Assembly (NCBI RefSeq): GCF_000422925.1
Contig: NZ_AUGZ01000029.1
Coordinates: 1 to 64,000, forward strand
Source of the DNA: Paludibacterium yongneupense DSM 18731
Lineage (GTDB): Bacteria; Pseudomonadota; Gammaproteobacteria; Burkholderiales; Chromobacteriaceae
Length of the DNA: 64,000 nt
Direction: 5' to 3'
Shown: piece by piece, positions 62,508 to 64,000 of the stretch
How the letters are laid out: each line of letters begins with the position of its first letter
How positions within the stretch are numbered: the first letter of the stretch is position 1
Program-made: the position numbers and the translations under genes
Notes under the pieces: generated by a model
What the model was told of the DNA's origin: nothing
The model's database searches: none
What the model saw: only the letters and a program-made list of their open reading frames with translations

Positions 62508-63197
62508 TTACATGAACAGACGCGATAGCAACGGTGCCACCAGCACCATGGAAATACCGGTAAAGATCATCGTCAGACTGGCAATGACCCCTTCCTGGGC
62601 GCCCAGCTCATGCGCCTTGGCCGTACCGGCGCCATGGGACGCCGAGCCCAGGCCCGCGCCGCGGGCGTGCGCGCTCTTTACGCGCGTCACGCGGTAGACC
62701 GGCTCGCATACCAGCATGCCGATCACCCCGGTCAGCACCACCATCAATGCCGTGACGTCCGGCATCCCCCCTAATTTGGCCGAGACCTGGATGGCGAAAG
62801 GCGTAGAAACCGAGCGCGGCAGCAAGCTGAGGGCAATGTCGCCCGGAATGTGGAACAACCTGGCATAGCCCCAGTTCGAGACCAATCCGAGAATCAGGCC
62901 GGTCACCACACCGGCAATGATGGTCAGGGGATAGCGGGCTATCATGTGCCGCTGCCGGTAGATAGGCAGGGCAAAAGCGATCGTGGCCGGCCCCAACAGC
63001 GCAACCAGCCAATGCGTGTATTCGAAATAGGCCGGCAACGGAATATGCAGAACGACGACCAGTGCAACGACGATGACGGGGGCCGCCAGCAGCGGGGTGC
63101 ACCAGAACTGCCGGGTCCGCTTGTAATGCCCCTTGCACAGATAGTACAAAATCGTTGTGCCGACCAGGCTGGCGACAGGCCACATCAGATCACGCAT
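62508..63197 (-). CDS. lrgB: LrgB/CidB-family membrane protein
   Basis: A 229-residue protein with about six or seven membrane helices and the LrgB core: LLGPATIAFALPIYRQRHMI, SVSTPFAIQVSAKLGG and SASHGAGTAKAHELG. LrgAB systems act in murein hydrolase control and, in several bacteria, in pyruvate or glycolate export. ATG 63197 has AGGAG upstream and overlaps the lrgA stop by 8 bases. Confidence 0.93.
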   Translation of the reverse strand: MRDLMWPVASLVGTTILYYLCKGHYKRTRQFWCTPLLAAPVIVVALVVVLHIPLPAYFEYTHWLVALLGPATIAFALPIYRQRHMIARYPLTIIAGVVTGLILGLVSNWGYARLFHIPGDIALSLLPRSVSTPFAIQVSAKLGGMPDVTALMVVLTGVIGMLVCEPVYRVTRVKSAHARGAGLGSASHGAGTAKAHELGAQEGVIASLTMIFTGISMVLVAPLLSRLFM

Positions 63198-63582
63198 TTT
63201 CTTTCTCCTGATAGCGACGATGCTCGAGCACAAAAACACGATCGACGACCCAGGCCGTGCCGATCATCACCGTCGCCGTCCCGATGATCAGAATGGCAAT
63301 CAGGCCAAGCCCGCAAGGAGCGAGCAGGGTGCGATACTTCAATACCGCCACGACCGGCGGGATGAAAAACAGCAGCATGTCGGCCATCAGCCAAGCGGCG
63401 CCAATGGCGATCCACTTTTCAGGAATCGCGCCGCTGATCAGCAGCAAGGCCAGAATCCCCAGACCGAGGACGCTGCCGGGCACCGGCAGTCCGAGGTGTG
63501 CAACGACAAGGTTGCAGATCCAGAGCAAGGCTGAAATCAGTGCGACTTGTGCTACGGTGTACAGCAAATTGATGAATTTCAC
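63190..63582 (-). CDS. lrgA: LrgA/CidA-family membrane protein
   Basis: A 130-residue holin-like membrane protein with four helices: LPVPGSVLGLGILALLLISG and ADMLLFFIPPVVAVLKY are LrgA/CidA hallmarks. It starts at GTG 63582 (MKFINLLYTVAQ) with AAGGACC upstream; a longer frame runs on without homology. Partner of LrgB in one operon. Given ypdAB-yhjX nearby, a pyruvate link is possible, though only inferred. Confidence 0.9.
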   Translation of the reverse strand: MKFINLLYTVAQVALISALLWICNLVVAHLGLPVPGSVLGLGILALLLISGAIPEKWIAIGAAWLMADMLLFFIPPVVAVLKYRTLLAPCGLGLIAILIIGTATVMIGTAWVVDRVFVLEHRRYQEKENA

Positions 63583-63645
63583 TTTGGGTCCTTGATGCAC
63601 GCTTGGCGAATTAGGTTCAGTATATTCCGGCCAAATGGACAAATA

Positions 63646-63682
63646 AATTGAATATATTTGATTGATTACATAACTTTTGGTG
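63646..63682. promoter_or_regulatory. Element in the lrgA/LysR divergent promoter (copy 2)
   Basis: AATTGAATATATTT and TTACATAACTTTTGGT separated by 7 bases, matching the copy at 62041-62076. An inverted repeat CAAATA-N9-TATTTG (63640-63660) overlaps it and has LysR-site geometry. It lies just before the LysR start at 63689. Confidence 0.5.
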
Positions 63683-63688
63683 ATAAAT

Positions 63689-64000
63689 TGGATCTTCGTG
63701 TTCTGAGGTATTTCAGCGAAATCATCGCCTGCGGCAGCTATGCCAGTGCGGCCGAGCGCGTGCATGTGACGCAGCCCGCACTCAGCAAGGCGATTCGCCT
63801 GCTGGAAGAAGACTTGGGCGTGCCGCTGCTGGAACGCGGGCGTCGCGGAACCGGCGTGCGCCCAACCAGCGAAGGGATAGTCGTGCTGCGCCATGCGCAA
63901 CAGATGCTGGAAGGTCGCGAACGCATGGTGGCAGAGCTAAAGGCACTGCGCGGGCTCCAGCGCGGAGAGCTGCGGCTGGGAATGCCGTCCCTGGGGAGCG
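63689..64000 (+). CDS. LysR-type regulator, N-terminal part (3' end outside window)
   Basis: 104 visible residues from a TTG start at 63689 with GGTGA upstream: DLRVLRYFSEIIACGSYASAAERVHVTQPALSKAIRLLEEDLGVPLLERG is a standard LysR winged helix, followed by the linker and the first strand of the effector domain (GELRLGMPSLGS). It is divergent from lrgAB, as CidR-type regulators are from cid/lrg operons. No ATG fits the start of the domain, so TTG is the likely codon. Confidence 0.88.

Overview
The window is a GC-rich, densely packed chromosomal segment that looks betaproteobacterial (Burkholderiales or Neisseriales). The support is a CysB-type regulator close to beta-proteobacterial CysB, a complete biotin-independent malonate decarboxylase operon, an efflux locus with the ceoR-llpE-ceoAB-opcM layout of Burkholderia, an adc-bdhA-patatin ketone-body/PHB cluster, and many LysR regulators beside the operons they probably control. 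The species cannot be named from sequence reading alone. No rRNA, tRNA or CRISPR array was seen. The first gene (aspA) and the last (a LysR regulator) run off the window edges.

Layout. 1-3846: the 3' end of aspA, then a DctB/DctD-type C4-dicarboxylate two-component pair. 4009-9652: a sulfur island with a CysB-type regulator, a zinc-ribbon protein, a family 2A (SrpI-type) encapsulin shell overlapping its cysteine desulfurase cargo (SufS-like, with a disordered N-terminal extension of about 190 residues), then on the opposite strand a peptide deformylase with a long C-terminal extension and a single-domain rhodanese. 9777-12391: two 5'-truncated gene remnants joined back to back (DeoR-type and NudK-type) and several small hypothetical genes. 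12392-15969: a PAS-GGDEF-EAL protein with a degenerate GGDEF site and a chemoreceptor preceded by a C11 tract. 15998-24362: divergent mdcR and mdcABCDEFGH for malonate uptake and decarboxylation. 24366-26243: a UvrD-like helicase, followed by about 870 bases with no recognisable gene.

27775-35610: LysR regulator, llpE-like hydrolase whose nucleophile position is Asp, RND adaptor, RND pump and outer-membrane factor. 35748-38478: alkB, an Ada protein that has lost all four zinc-binding cysteines of its N-terminal domain, a group II truncated haemoglobin and a TPR protein. 38596-44844: a hydantoin/Asp-Glu-type racemase divergent from a five-gene branched-chain-type ABC transporter operon and a GntR/FCD regulator, with two palindromes in the shared promoter. 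44900-47939: RluA-type pseudouridine synthase, Cys/Met-metabolism PLP enzyme, PaiB-like flavoprotein.

48145-52016: acetoacetate decarboxylase, 3-hydroxybutyrate dehydrogenase and a 752-residue fusion of an FAD/NAD oxidoreductase to a patatin phospholipase. 52487-54468: an aerotaxis (Aer-like) system split into a PAS protein and a separate membrane chemoreceptor. 55107-59260: YpdA/YpdB-type pyruvate-sensing two-component system divergent from a YhjX-type MFS transporter, with an exact copy of the enterobacterial YpdB half-site in the promoter. 59401-59717: decayed IS256-type transposase. 60013-64000: cyclopropane fatty acid synthase, YbaK-type Cys-tRNA(Pro) deacylase, lrgAB and a divergent LysR gene; a conserved promoter element occurs both upstream of lrgA and between ybaK and lrgB.

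Read together, the region is an accessory-metabolism segment: organic-acid sensing and use (C4-dicarboxylates, malonate, pyruvate, ketone bodies), sulfur storage in a protein shell, drug efflux, alkylation repair and taxis.
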